From contig JAHLWV010000027.1 in NCBI GenBank assembly GCA_019057735.1, positions 1-15,755 on the forward strand: DNA of 15,755 bases, written 5' to 3'. This document shows, piece by piece, positions 7,919-15,135 of the stretch. The notes below the pieces were generated by a model. It was not told where the DNA came from. It saw only the letters and a program-made list of their open reading frames with translations, and searched no databases. Position numbers and translations under genes: made by a program. Position 1 is the first letter of the stretch; each line of letters begins with the position of its first letter. This DNA comes from Promethearchaeota archaeon. Lineage in GTDB: Archaea > Asgardarchaeota > Lokiarchaeia > Sigynarchaeales > SOKP01.

Positions 7919-7944
7919 ATAGTATAGGAGTGTGTTAAGTATCT

Positions 7945-8784
7945 ATGGATGATTTTTTAAGTTGTTTGTCGTGTGGTAAGAGCTTAGGTTCAAAATCTAA
8001 GCATAACCATGGACAATGCACAGAATGCCTTTTAAAACTAGAATTTAAGACAGGAGATCTAAATTTTGAATTCATTCAAAAATATCTGCAAGGAATTTTA
8101 GATTTCTTCGTATCTGACGTAAGCGCAGCTTTTAATAAAGATCCCGCAGCACGTACTTTGATTGAGGTATTAACGAGTTATCCGGGTATAAAAGCCGTAT
8201 TATTATATCGTATTGCTCACTTTTTTTGGAAATTGAATGTTCCATATATTCCAAGATATATTTCGGATATTGCAAGAGAGTTAACTGCAATTGAAATTCA
8301 TCCTGGTGCCGAAATTGGTTCCGAATTTTTTATTGACCACGGTGCGGGAGTTGTAATAGGAGAAACTGCTGAAGTTGGGAATAATGTAACATTTTACGCT
8401 GGAGTAGTCTTAGGGGGTACTAACTTAGAACAAACTAAGAGACATCCTACCTTAGGAGATAATATTGTTGTTGGGACTGGAGCCAAAATCTTAGGACCCA
8501 TCACTATCGGTGATAATGTTAGAATTGGGGCGAATTCTGTAGTAATACACGATGTACCTCCAAACTGCGTTGCCGTTGGGGTTCCTGCAAAAATTGTCTC
8601 CAAGAAAGGAGAAAAAATAGATAAGATAGATCTACGACACGGAGATCTCCCAGATCCCATTTCAATTGCTATTGAAATGTTAGATAAACGACTTAAAGAG
8701 ATCGAACACCACTTCCCTGATATCAAAAAACCAAGTAAGGACGAATTAGAGATATTTTACGGCGAATATGGTGAAGGAATCTAA
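7945..8784 (+). CDS. cysE: Serine O-acetyltransferase with an N-terminal zinc-ribbon-like segment
   Basis: CysE acetylates L-serine with acetyl-CoA to O-acetylserine, the first step of cysteine synthesis. The left-handed beta-helix hexapeptide region spans about 115-217 and keeps the family marks IEIHPGAEIG (117-125), FIDHGAGVVIGET with catalytic-type H132, LGGT (156-159), KRHP with H167, and GVPAKIV (212-218). The C-terminal part (HGDLPDPI) resembles the EpsC-like bacterial branch. Odd is the N-terminus: C7-x2-C10 and C25-x2-C28 with intervening His/Lys form a zinc-ribbon-like knuckle not normally present in CysE. ATG at 7945; GGAG at 7927-7930 is rather far upstream (14 bases). It is followed after 39 bases by cysK, giving a complete OAS pathway. 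E117 replaces the Asp of E. coli CysE, as in Bacillus-type enzymes. Confidence 0.93.
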   Translation: MDDFLSCLSCGKSLGSKSKHNHGQCTECLLKLEFKTGDLNFEFIQKYLQGILDFFVSDVSAAFNKDPAARTLIEVLTSYPGIKAVLLYRIAHFFWKLNVPYIPRYISDIARELTAIEIHPGAEIGSEFFIDHGAGVVIGETAEVGNNVTFYAGVVLGGTNLEQTKRHPTLGDNIVVGTGAKILGPITIGDNVRIGANSVVIHDVPPNCVAVGVPAKIVSKKGEKIDKIDLRHGDLPDPISIAIEMLDKRLKEIEHHFPDIKKPSKDELEIFYGEYGEGI

Positions 8785-8790
8785 GCTAAG

Positions 8791-8798
8791 TTTTTTTT
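8791..8798 (+). terminator. T8 tract between cysE and cysK (possible partial terminator)
   Basis: Eight consecutive T follow the cysE stop by 6 bases, flanked by GCT and AGC. Archaeal RNA polymerase can stop at such U-tracts, so expression of cysK may be lower than that of cysE. Its position 26 bases before the cysK start also leaves open a TATA-like role. Confidence 0.3.
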
Positions 8799-8823
8799 AA
8801 GCATGAATAAAAAAGTGAAAATT

Positions 8824-9750
8824 ATGAATTATTACAATAATATTATAGAAACAATAGGAAAGACTCCATTAGTAAAGCTTAATCGAATTACTAAAGATGT
8901 TAAACCGAATATATTTGTTAAGTTAGAATCTTTTAACCCTGGTGGGAGCGTTAAGGACAGAATTGGGATGAACATGATCCTTAAAGCAGAGGAGGAAGGC
9001 ATAATTGATAGCGATACTATTATCGTTGAGCCCACGTCGGGAAATACAGGGATTGGTCTTGCAATTACATGCGCTGTAAAAGGCTATAAATTAATCCTTA
9101 CTATGCCTGAAAGCGTTACAGTCGAAAGAAGGCAAATTCTTATTGCATATGGTGCTGAAGTTATTCTCACGCCAAAGGAGGGAGGTATGAAAGCGTCTAT
9201 TACGAAAGCAGAAGAAATCGCAAAGGAGAAAGGAAAGGTGCACATCCCTCAACAATTTAGGAATTTAGCTAATCCAGATATCCACAGGAGAACTACGGCT
9301 AAAGAAATATTTAACGATTTAGATGGTCAAGTCGATGGATTTATTGCTGGAATTGGAACGGGAGGGACCATAACTGGCATAGGTGAAGTACTAAAAGATA
9401 GAGTAGGAGCAAGGTTTAGAGTTTATGCCGTAGAACCTAAGGACTCTGCGATTTTATCAGGAGGAGAACCGGGACCACATAAAATTCAAGGCATAGGAGC
9501 TGGATTTATACCAGAAGTGCTAAACACTGAAATTTACGATAAAGTAATAACCGTTACCTATGATGATTCCATCGCAACAGCAAGAAAATTAGCAAAATTA
9601 GAAGGAATATTCGTTGGAATTTCTTCGGGAGCCTGTACGTGGGCTGCTATTCACGAGGCTTCTAAAGATTTCAGAGAAGGAGAAAATCTTGTAGCTTTAT
9701 TACCCGACGGTGGAGAAAAATATCTCTCAACTGATTTATTTCGTTTCTAA
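8824..9750 (+). CDS. cysK: Cysteine synthase (O-acetylserine sulfhydrylase)
   Basis: This PLP enzyme makes L-cysteine from O-acetylserine and sulfide. In the longest frame (ATG 8803, 315 aa) the marks are NPGGSVKDR with Schiff-base K51, the substrate loop PTSGNTG (77-83), the phosphate-binding GIGTGGTI (183-190), HKIQGIGAGFIP (226-237), the Ser-containing GISSGA (272-277) and PDGGEKYLST near the C-terminus. These fit CysK rather than cystathionine beta-synthase, which would carry extra domains. I prefer ATG 8824 (308 aa): family members begin just before NNIIETIGKTPLVKL, and AGTGA precedes this ATG, whereas ATG 8803 has no ribosome binding site. It pairs with cysE upstream, as expected for the CysE/CysK couple. 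Its stop is 13 bases from the end of the convergent response-regulator gene. Confidence 0.95.
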   Translation: MNYYNNIIETIGKTPLVKLNRITKDVKPNIFVKLESFNPGGSVKDRIGMNMILKAEEEGIIDSDTIIVEPTSGNTGIGLAITCAVKGYKLILTMPESVTVERRQILIAYGAEVILTPKEGGMKASITKAEEIAKEKGKVHIPQQFRNLANPDIHRRTTAKEIFNDLDGQVDGFIAGIGTGGTITGIGEVLKDRVGARFRVYAVEPKDSAILSGGEPGPHKIQGIGAGFIPEVLNTEIYDKVITVTYDDSIATARKLAKLEGIFVGISSGACTWAAIHEASKDFREGENLVALLPDGGEKYLSTDLFRF

Positions 9751-9763
9751 ATAGCAAAGAAAT

Positions 9764-10660
9764 CTATTCGATTTTTATTGAATCTAATAACATTATTTCG
9801 TTAATTTTCTGCCAGTATTCCTCGATGTTCCAATTAGTTTTGTTTTTAATTTTTGCAGATAATTCAATAAAAATATCTTTTATTTCTAAAGTATGAAAAT
9901 AGTTAATTGACGGTGCGATAACAGCTATCATAAATTGTTTTTCTCCAAATCTTTCTTTTGTTTCAGGATAAGAATCAAAAAAGAGATAACCACGACTATT
10001 TAGATTCTTTATATCTAACAAAACACCTTCTGCCTTAGTAATCTTGTTATGACCATAGATTGAAGTTGCTACTGTAAACAATTGGTTTACGATGTCCTCC
10101 AAGGGAATTGAAAATGTTTGTTCCTCGGGGAAATATCGTTTTAATTCTGGGCCATATTTATCGTCCCAAAATGCTAAAAATAAACAGATAAAAAATTCTT
10201 GTTGAGTTTGAAAAGAAGTTTTTGATTTTAAATTTGAAGTTGAAAATGACTCATCAATTTTATTGTTTAATTGGTTTATTCTTTTAATACGAGCAATTTT
10301 TCCTGATAATATTGCAAGTAAATCTTTCTCGTTAAAGGGTTTAGTTAAATAAGCGTCTGCACCAAGTAATTTCCCAAATCTTACATCCTTCGGAGTTGTA
10401 CGGGCAGAAAGAAAGAGAAATGGAATCCTATTAAAATTTGGATCGCTCGAAATTAATCTAAAAAATTCGTAACCATCCATTTCAGGCATCATAATATCGC
10501 TTATAATAATGTCTGGAATTTCCTTGAGGTTAGAGAGAATTTCTAGAGCTTCTTTTCCATTTTTTGCTGTAATAGTTCTATAATTGTTAGATTCTAGTAA
10601 TAAATTTAAGTTATATAACAAATCAACATTATCTTCAACTATAAGTATAAAAGGTTTCAA
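9764..10660 (-). CDS. Response regulator: receiver domain fused to a longin-like C-terminal domain
   Basis: Residues 1-122 form a CheY-type receiver with the acidic pair E9/D10, phospho-acceptor D55 (ISDIMMPEMDG), S85 and K107 (LTKPF), all intact. A polar linker (about 123-153) leads to residues 154-298, which have no DNA-binding or enzymatic motif. Their order of predicted elements is strand (FFICLFLAFWDD), strand (GPELKRYFP), long helix (IPLEDIVNQLFTVATSIYG), strand (AEGVLLDIKN), strand (RGYLFFDSY), strand (FMIAVIAP), then two helices. This beta-beta-alpha-beta-beta-beta-alpha-alpha order is that of longin/roadblock-like GTPase-associated domains, and WDDKYGP recalls the turn between the first two strands. 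The fold call is inference. TTG start at 10658-10660, 47 bases after the MASE3 kinase, without a clear ribosome binding site. It is the last gene of the arsR-GTPase-kinase cluster and its likely phospho-target. Confidence 0.85.
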   Translation of the reverse strand: MKPFILIVEDNVDLLYNLNLLLESNNYRTITAKNGKEALEILSNLKEIPDIIISDIMMPEMDGYEFFRLISSDPNFNRIPFLFLSARTTPKDVRFGKLLGADAYLTKPFNEKDLLAILSGKIARIKRINQLNNKIDESFSTSNLKSKTSFQTQQEFFICLFLAFWDDKYGPELKRYFPEEQTFSIPLEDIVNQLFTVATSIYGHNKITKAEGVLLDIKNLNSRGYLFFDSYPETKERFGEKQFMIAVIAPSINYFHTLEIKDIFIELSAKIKNKTNWNIEEYWQKINEIMLLDSIKIE

Positions 10661-10707
10661 ATCAAATCTAACTGAATTTTTTTTTTCTTTTACATTAGAA
10701 TAAGGGA

Positions 10708-13314
10708 TTATTGAGTATATATGTCTTTTTCAATTCTTGGAAAAAAAACATAAAAAATTGTTCCTTTTCCATATTCGCTTTCAACATACAATTTCCCATT
10801 ATGAAGTTCGATCAATTCTTTCGCAATAGGCAATCCCAGACCCGTTCCAGGGATATCACTTACCTGATCTGATCTAAAAAATCTCTGAAATATGAAAGAA
10901 ATATCTTTTTCTGAAATTCCAATTCCTTTATCTTCAAATTGGAATAAAACTCCATCTTGGGCGTTAGGATTATATTGCCCTTTATAGTGATCAATTGCTT
11001 TAATTTCGATAATATTCTTTTCTTTCGAATACTTTATAGCATTGTCAATAAAGATACGAAATATTTGGTCAATTTTCTTAATATCTCCATGTAATTTAAT
11101 TTTTTTGTTAATAGCTACTTTAAAAATTATATTTTTCTGGTTTCCAATTGGTTCCATCAGTGCTAAGATATCCGTAAGGACTAAGGATGGCTGATATTCT
11201 TTCCATTTTAATTTGGCTTTCCCTTCATCAATTCTCGAAAGCGTTAAAATATTTTCAATTAAGTCTTTTAGAAGGTAGATATTTCTTGAGATTCCTTCTT
11301 TCAACGTTTTCTCGATTTCTGGAGTAATTTTATCAGTATGGTTTTCTAAAAATTCAATCGACATTGTTAATATGCTAACTGGTGTTCTTAATTCATGAGA
11401 AACCGTAGAAACAAATCGACTCAAATTATCTTCCGCTTCTTTCCGAGCGGTTATATCCAATCCATATATATTAGCATATCCCACTCCTTTAATCGGTACG
11501 ATGAAGAGGTTATAGATTCGGCCATTAAACTTTAATTCCATCTCTATATTCTTATCCATAGAAAATGCTTCGTTAACAGATTTTAAAAGAACATCTGGGA
11601 TTCTACTACCCTCCCCTATTCCGAATAAATTTTGGCTGGCCTTATTTGCTAAAAGGACATATTTTTTACTTAATCTTAGGATTGGATTAGGGTTCTCTAA
11701 TGGAAACCTAGCCATATCGGCAATTTTTTCTTGTGTTACTTTTTGCTCAGTGATATCAGTTACAAAAGCCATAGCTCCTTTAAAATTTCCAGCTTCATCA
11801 AAAATTGGAGACGCTTTTAGAGTGGTAAATATTTTTTTGCCAGATTTGTGAATAAACTCAAACTCGTGATCTTCCTCTATGCCCTGTTTACGTCTTTCAA
11901 AATTTTTCTCTGCTATTTTTTTTCCGTCCTCGTCCGTAAAATCATAAAGATTAACTCCAATCATCTCATCAATCTCATAACCGAACATATTTGCCATGCT
12001 CTGATTAACAAATGTAGTATTGGTTTCATTGTCAATTACCCATATACCTTCCAAGGAATCTTCAACCAGCTTTCTATATTTTTCTTCAGATTTTTTCATT
12101 GCAGCCTCAAATTTACTGCGTTCAGTTATATTTGTGAAATTTTGAATTATTCCTACGAACTCCCCCTTAGAATTTCTGTATGGTACAGATTGTACAATAC
12201 TTACAATTTCAGAACCATCGTTTAATTTCGTAGTTAATTCGTATTCGTAATAATCATTTCCTTTTTCAATTTGTTTCATTGAGCATTTATCAGTGTTACA
12301 AAGATGCCCCAGTGGCGTTAAAGTAGGATCGTAACATTTCATCCCTAGGATTTTCTCTTCAGGCAGGTGAAAAAGATCAGAATACGTCTGATTTACCCGA
12401 ATAATTTCACAATCTTTATTAACAACTCTCAGCGGAAGAGAAGCGTTAAATATCTGATTAAATTCCGAATATGTGTGTGCTAAATCGGCTGCTTTTTGTC
12501 TTAATGATTCTTCGCTTAATTTTAATTTTCTAAGTATCAATCCAAATGGATTCATTATTCCTATTACGATAATGGCCTTATATATGAAGAAAAAAGCAAC
12601 GATTTTTAAAATATGACCAATAAGATTTGAAAAGTCAAACACACTTATATAGAACGTGAATGCAAGCTCTGAAATGATCGTAAAACTAATAGAAACAACG
12701 AGTAAGAAAAAAATCTTCCTATTAAATTCTTTTCTAAACTTATATAGGAGTAATATTGAAGCTAAAAGGATTGAGTTTATTACATACTCACTAATAATTT
12801 TAAAAGGTGTAATCCCTGAACCTACGATAAAACAGGTTGGGAATAATCCCGTAAATATGGTAAAAAAAAGAATAGAGATTACTATCGTACTACCACCCAT
12901 CAGATAACTTGCATTTATTTTTTTATTAATAGCAAGTGAAGCAAAAACATAAGAAAGTGATTGCCAGTACCTTGCTGCAATCCACAAGGATGTCGGAAGA
13001 TTCGTATCGTAATCAAGAAATATACTCATTCCTGAATAGGATAACATGTGGAGTAAATCGATTACGCTTATAAATAAAAAAGAGGTTCCAATTACTAAGA
13101 AAAACGAACTATTCATATACTTTCGAGAGTTCCAGCCTATAAAAAAAATCCCTCCTGATATTACGATGCTAAAAACCTCAGAAATCGAATGAAAAAGTAA
13201 ATAACTATAGGAGCTTAGCAAAAATGTAAGCAATACACTGATTATAAGAACGAAATACTCTATCAAATCCCGCCAAAATACTGCTTTCCTTGATTCTGAT
13301 TCTTGAGGAAACAA
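10708..13314 (-). CDS. Membrane-bound MASE3-PAS sensor histidine kinase
   Basis: In this 868-residue protein, residues about 15-258 hold roughly seven hydrophobic spans and the MASE3 marks FHSISEVFSIVISGGIFFIG (41-60), WNSRKY, DLLHMLSYSGM and NLPTSLWIAARYWQSL. Then follow PAS 282-397, PAS 405-525, a PAS-like segment 530-625, HisKA with H640 (STVSHELRTP) and HATPase_c with N758, DKGIG (795-799) and GTGLGL (823-828), so the kinase looks active. The first PAS carries C327, C339 and C344, a possible metal or redox site. TTG start at 13312-13314, with GTGAG upstream; the next Met (Met67) would remove two membrane spans. It lies 26 bases after the GTPase gene and is followed by the receiver-longin gene. 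The MASE3 ligand is unknown. It would place the GTPase/receiver pathway at the membrane. Confidence 0.93.
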   Translation of the reverse strand: MFPQESESRKAVFWRDLIEYFVLIISVLLTFLLSSYSYLLFHSISEVFSIVISGGIFFIGWNSRKYMNSSFFLVIGTSFLFISVIDLLHMLSYSGMSIFLDYDTNLPTSLWIAARYWQSLSYVFASLAINKKINASYLMGGSTIVISILFFTIFTGLFPTCFIVGSGITPFKIISEYVINSILLASILLLYKFRKEFNRKIFFLLVVSISFTIISELAFTFYISVFDFSNLIGHILKIVAFFFIYKAIIVIGIMNPFGLILRKLKLSEESLRQKAADLAHTYSEFNQIFNASLPLRVVNKDCEIIRVNQTYSDLFHLPEEKILGMKCYDPTLTPLGHLCNTDKCSMKQIEKGNDYYEYELTTKLNDGSEIVSIVQSVPYRNSKGEFVGIIQNFTNITERSKFEAAMKKSEEKYRKLVEDSLEGIWVIDNETNTTFVNQSMANMFGYEIDEMIGVNLYDFTDEDGKKIAEKNFERRKQGIEEDHEFEFIHKSGKKIFTTLKASPIFDEAGNFKGAMAFVTDITEQKVTQEKIADMARFPLENPNPILRLSKKYVLLANKASQNLFGIGEGSRIPDVLLKSVNEAFSMDKNIEMELKFNGRIYNLFIVPIKGVGYANIYGLDITARKEAEDNLSRFVSTVSHELRTPVSILTMSIEFLENHTDKITPEIEKTLKEGISRNIYLLKDLIENILTLSRIDEGKAKLKWKEYQPSLVLTDILALMEPIGNQKNIIFKVAINKKIKLHGDIKKIDQIFRIFIDNAIKYSKEKNIIEIKAIDHYKGQYNPNAQDGVLFQFEDKGIGISEKDISFIFQRFFRSDQVSDIPGTGLGLPIAKELIELHNGKLYVESEYGKGTIFYVFFPRIEKDIYTQ

Positions 13315-13340
13315 TATAAGCTCACAATTTTTTTTTAAAT

Positions 13341-13889
13341 TTAAATTTTAAATATAATCGATTTTTGAAAGACCGTGTAAATCGATGTTTTATAAATTTG
13401 ATATTGAATGCTCTGTGGAATGATACTTTCAATCTGCTTTATCAAAGCCTGGATTATTTCTTCGTTTATTTCTTTGTTTACTAACTCCATATCAGGATCA
13501 AATTTATGTAGGAATAACGAAAAATCAGGATTTATTTTATTTTTAACCAATAACTCACTTATTTTAGTTAAATATTGTAAGGATAGATCATATCTCTCAT
13601 GGTCTTGAATGTCTAACACGTAAATGAGTTTGCTCGTTCCTTTAATGTGATCTTTAAAATTTTTAACATACTCTTCTCTAAATTTTTCTTGCCCTCCAAA
13701 ATCCCAAATATTAAAGTTTGTAGCGAAAGTATTAAATTTATTGATTTCAAATCCCCTAGTTGGTTTTATAGCGCTAAACGATGTAAGATTTTTCACACCT
13801 TTTAAACATAACACGATAGAGGTTTTACCACTATTATCTAAACCCATTATAACTATTTTCTTAGTAATCTTAGAATTATTTCTTTGCAT
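13341..13889 (-). CDS. Small GTPase with mixed Arf-like and Rag/Gtr-like motifs
   Basis: Numbered from ATG 13887-13889 (182 aa, the size of Arf): G1 GLDNSGKT (16-23, Arf-like), switch I Thr in PTRGF (T44), G3 WDFGGQ (62-67, with Q67 as the presumed catalytic Gln), G4 HKFD (128-131) in place of NKxD, and G5 TSI (168-170). HKxD, together with YVLDIQD (90-96) and NPDFSLFLHKFD (120-131), is typical of Rag/Gtr GTPases, whereas the P-loop is Arf-like. No Gly2 for myristoylation and no C-terminal Cys for prenylation is seen, so membrane attachment, if any, would be through partners. The frame can extend to TTG 13911-13913, but the added residues lack similarity and AGGG precedes the ATG. It is second in the operon after the ArsR-type gene and before the MASE3 kinase. 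No Rag C-terminal roadblock domain is present. Confidence 0.92.
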   Translation of the reverse strand: MQRNNSKITKKIVIMGLDNSGKTSIVLCLKGVKNLTSFSAIKPTRGFEINKFNTFATNFNIWDFGGQEKFREEYVKNFKDHIKGTSKLIYVLDIQDHERYDLSLQYLTKISELLVKNKINPDFSLFLHKFDPDMELVNKEINEEIIQALIKQIESIIPQSIQYQIYKTSIYTVFQKSIIFKI

Positions 13890-13920
13890 ATTTAAAACCC
13901 TATACAATATCAAATATAAC

Positions 13921-14259
13921 TTAAAAAAGTGTATCTATTACATCTTCATTGCTCATAGCTTGAAGTCTTTTTTTGTTGATTCCCAAAACAAAAGATTTAA
14001 TATCAGAAAGAAGCTTAAAAACTTCCTTATTTTTGATTTTATAATACTTAAGATTGTTAATTCTATCAAACATTATGAGGTTCTTATTCGTTAAAACCTT
14101 TAAGTGCTGAGATATAGTAGATTGGGATTTTTTCAGAGCTAATTGAATTTCAGAAGAGGTCTTCTTCTCATGATACAGTAAGTCTAATATCTCTAATCGA
14201 GTTTGATCGGTTAATACCTTTAATAACTCGATGATATCTTTTTTTAGTTCATCACTCAT
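13921..14259 (-). CDS. ArsR-type winged-helix transcriptional regulator
   Basis: In this 112-residue protein an N-terminal helix (ELLKVLTDQTRLEILDLLY, 11-29) is followed by the helix-turn-helix TSSEIQLALKKSQSTISQHL (34-53) and the wing NKNLIMFDRINNLKYYKI (58-75), all typical of the ArsR family. There is no Cys and no obvious metal-ligand cluster, so a classical metal-sensing role is unlikely; the effector is unknown. ATG start at 14257-14259 without a clear ribosome binding site. It opens the cluster regulator-GTPase-kinase-response regulator, and its promoter faces that of the first Lrp-type gene. A GATTAT-N5-ATAATC dyad lies in its promoter region and is a candidate autoregulatory operator. 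Being first in the operon suggests it controls the whole cluster. Confidence 0.9.
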   Translation of the reverse strand: MSDELKKDIIELLKVLTDQTRLEILDLLYHEKKTSSEIQLALKKSQSTISQHLKVLTNKNLIMFDRINNLKYYKIKNKEVFKLLSDIKSFVLGINKKRLQAMSNEDVIDTLF

Positions 14260-14282
14260 AAATTCAATCAGCTGTATTTTAG

Positions 14283-14299
14283 GATTATTGGGGATAATC
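14283..14299. promoter_or_regulatory. Inverted repeat GATTAT-N5-ATAATC, candidate ArsR operator
   Basis: Perfect 6-bp arms around TGGGG lie 24-40 bases before the arsR-type start, between a TATA-like element (14302-14308, minus strand) and the expected transcript start. A GATAAT-N5-ATTATC dyad of the same form lies before cysE (7872-7888). Confidence 0.4.
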
Positions 14300-14301
14300 G
14301 C

Positions 14302-14308
14302 ATTTAAA
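14302..14308 (-). promoter_or_regulatory. TATA-like box of the arsR-GTPase-kinase-regulator operon
   Basis: TTTAAAT on the minus strand, preceded by AATAGG, would start transcription near 14280, about 20 bases before the ATG. A second candidate, TTATATTTAAATA (14350-14338), would give a leader of about 55 bases. Confidence 0.35.
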
Positions 14309-14363
14309 CCTATTTTTAATTAATTATTAAGTATTAATATTTAAATATAAGATCACCGCAATA

Positions 14364-14371
14364 TTTATATA
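14364..14371 (+). promoter_or_regulatory. TATA box of the first Lrp/AsnC gene
   Basis: TTTATATA is a strong archaeal TATA match. It predicts a transcript start near 14393-14396, that is, after the upstream ATG at 14389, which therefore cannot be the start. Its distance to ATG 14428 (57 bases) equals that in the paralogue's promoter. Confidence 0.6.
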
Positions 14372-14427
14372 TCGGCATATCGTTATTAATGAATATACAT
14401 AAAAAAATAATTTTTTCACCAATTCTT

Positions 14428-14949
14428 ATGGAAAGTTCAAGCAAAGTTTTTAAAATCGATGAAATAGACAAAAATATAATCGAGATTATCCAAAAAGATC
14501 CAATGCTTACACATACCGAAATCGCTAAAAAAGTTAATCGAAGCCAGCCTACAATTGGGATGAGAATTCGTAAACTTGAAAAAGCAGGAGTATTAAAATT
14601 TCAAGCCGGTATAAATGTGAAAACTATGGATTTACTATTAGGAAGGGTTGAAATTCAGACGTTAAAACCGGATGAAACAATTAAATTAGTAAAAAGTTGC
14701 CCTCACATGTTAAACGCTTTCAGATTAAGTGGCACATCAAACCTTAGTATTCTTATAGTTGGTGATAAACTCGCAGATCTAGACGAGATTGTAAACTCTC
14801 ATTTTAGAAAAGATCCTAACGTAACAGATGTCTACATGGACATTATAACTGATGTGACGAACGATTTTGTTCTCCCATTTGATTTTAATTTCGAGAACTG
14901 TGGTTTAACTTCAAATCATGAGTGTTGCGGAAAATGCTTTGCCAATTAA
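14428..14949 (+). CDS. Lrp/AsnC-family transcriptional regulator with Cys-rich tail, copy 1
   Basis: In this 173-residue protein the N-terminal helix-turn-helix (IDEIDKNIIEIIQ, LTHTEIAKKVNRSQPTIGMR, 27-46) is joined to an effector/oligomerisation (RAM-like) domain (about 60-145). The tail C158-x7-C166-C167-x2-C170 (ECCGKCF) is an addition to the usual Lrp length of about 150 and may bind a metal or respond to thiols. C91 lies in the effector domain. I chose ATG 14428 rather than 14389 because the paralogue starts at the same point (MES...FKID) and because the TATA box puts the transcript start after 14389. Residues 53-111 are encoded by DNA identical to that of copy 2. It is divergent from the arsR-type operon. 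The effector and targets are unknown; the neighbouring operon or the cysteine genes are possible targets. Confidence 0.92.
   Translation: MESSSKVFKIDEIDKNIIEIIQKDPMLTHTEIAKKVNRSQPTIGMRIRKLEKAGVLKFQAGINVKTMDLLLGRVEIQTLKPDETIKLVKSCPHMLNAFRLSGTSNLSILIVGDKLADLDEIVNSHFRKDPNVTDVYMDIITDVTNDFVLPFDFNFENCGLTSNHECCGKCFAN
14584..14759 (+). repeat. 176-bp identical tract, copy 1
   Basis: Every base matches 15350-15525 (offset 766). It codes for the end of the helix-turn-helix linker and most of the effector domain. The flanking parts of the genes differ, including at synonymous sites. Confidence 0.9.
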
Positions 14950-15025
14950 ATTTTAGAATTGGAGAACTCTGTTAATTAGAATAGGATTCCTTGCCAAACG
15001 GAAGTTTAAGAAGTAATTGTTAATA

Positions 15026-15046
15026 TTTCTTTATTTTTGCTTTTTT
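15026..15046 (+). terminator. T-rich terminator region after the first Lrp gene
   Basis: Runs of T (ttt, ttt, ttttt, tttttt) with few interruptions lie about 80 bases past the stop of copy 1, as in archaeal U-tract terminators. The remaining gap up to the next promoter holds no open frame that I can support. Confidence 0.4.
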
Positions 15047-15135
15047 ACGTATCAAGGCTAAACAACTTCTTTATCTCGTTTTTAAAAATAAGCTTAGTTA
15101 GGGAAATAGATAAATATAGGTGCTATAATGGCAAG

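Noticed and set aside
13341..13400. The GTPase looked truncated at its C-terminus compared with Rag proteins.
   Set aside because: With the ATG start it is 182 residues, the normal size of Arf, and G1 to G5 are all present; no frameshift continuation was seen before the kinase gene.
14389..14427. Upstream ATG as the start of the first Lrp gene (13 extra residues).
   Set aside because: The paralogue begins at the internal Met, and the TATA box at 14364-14371 would start the transcript after this ATG.
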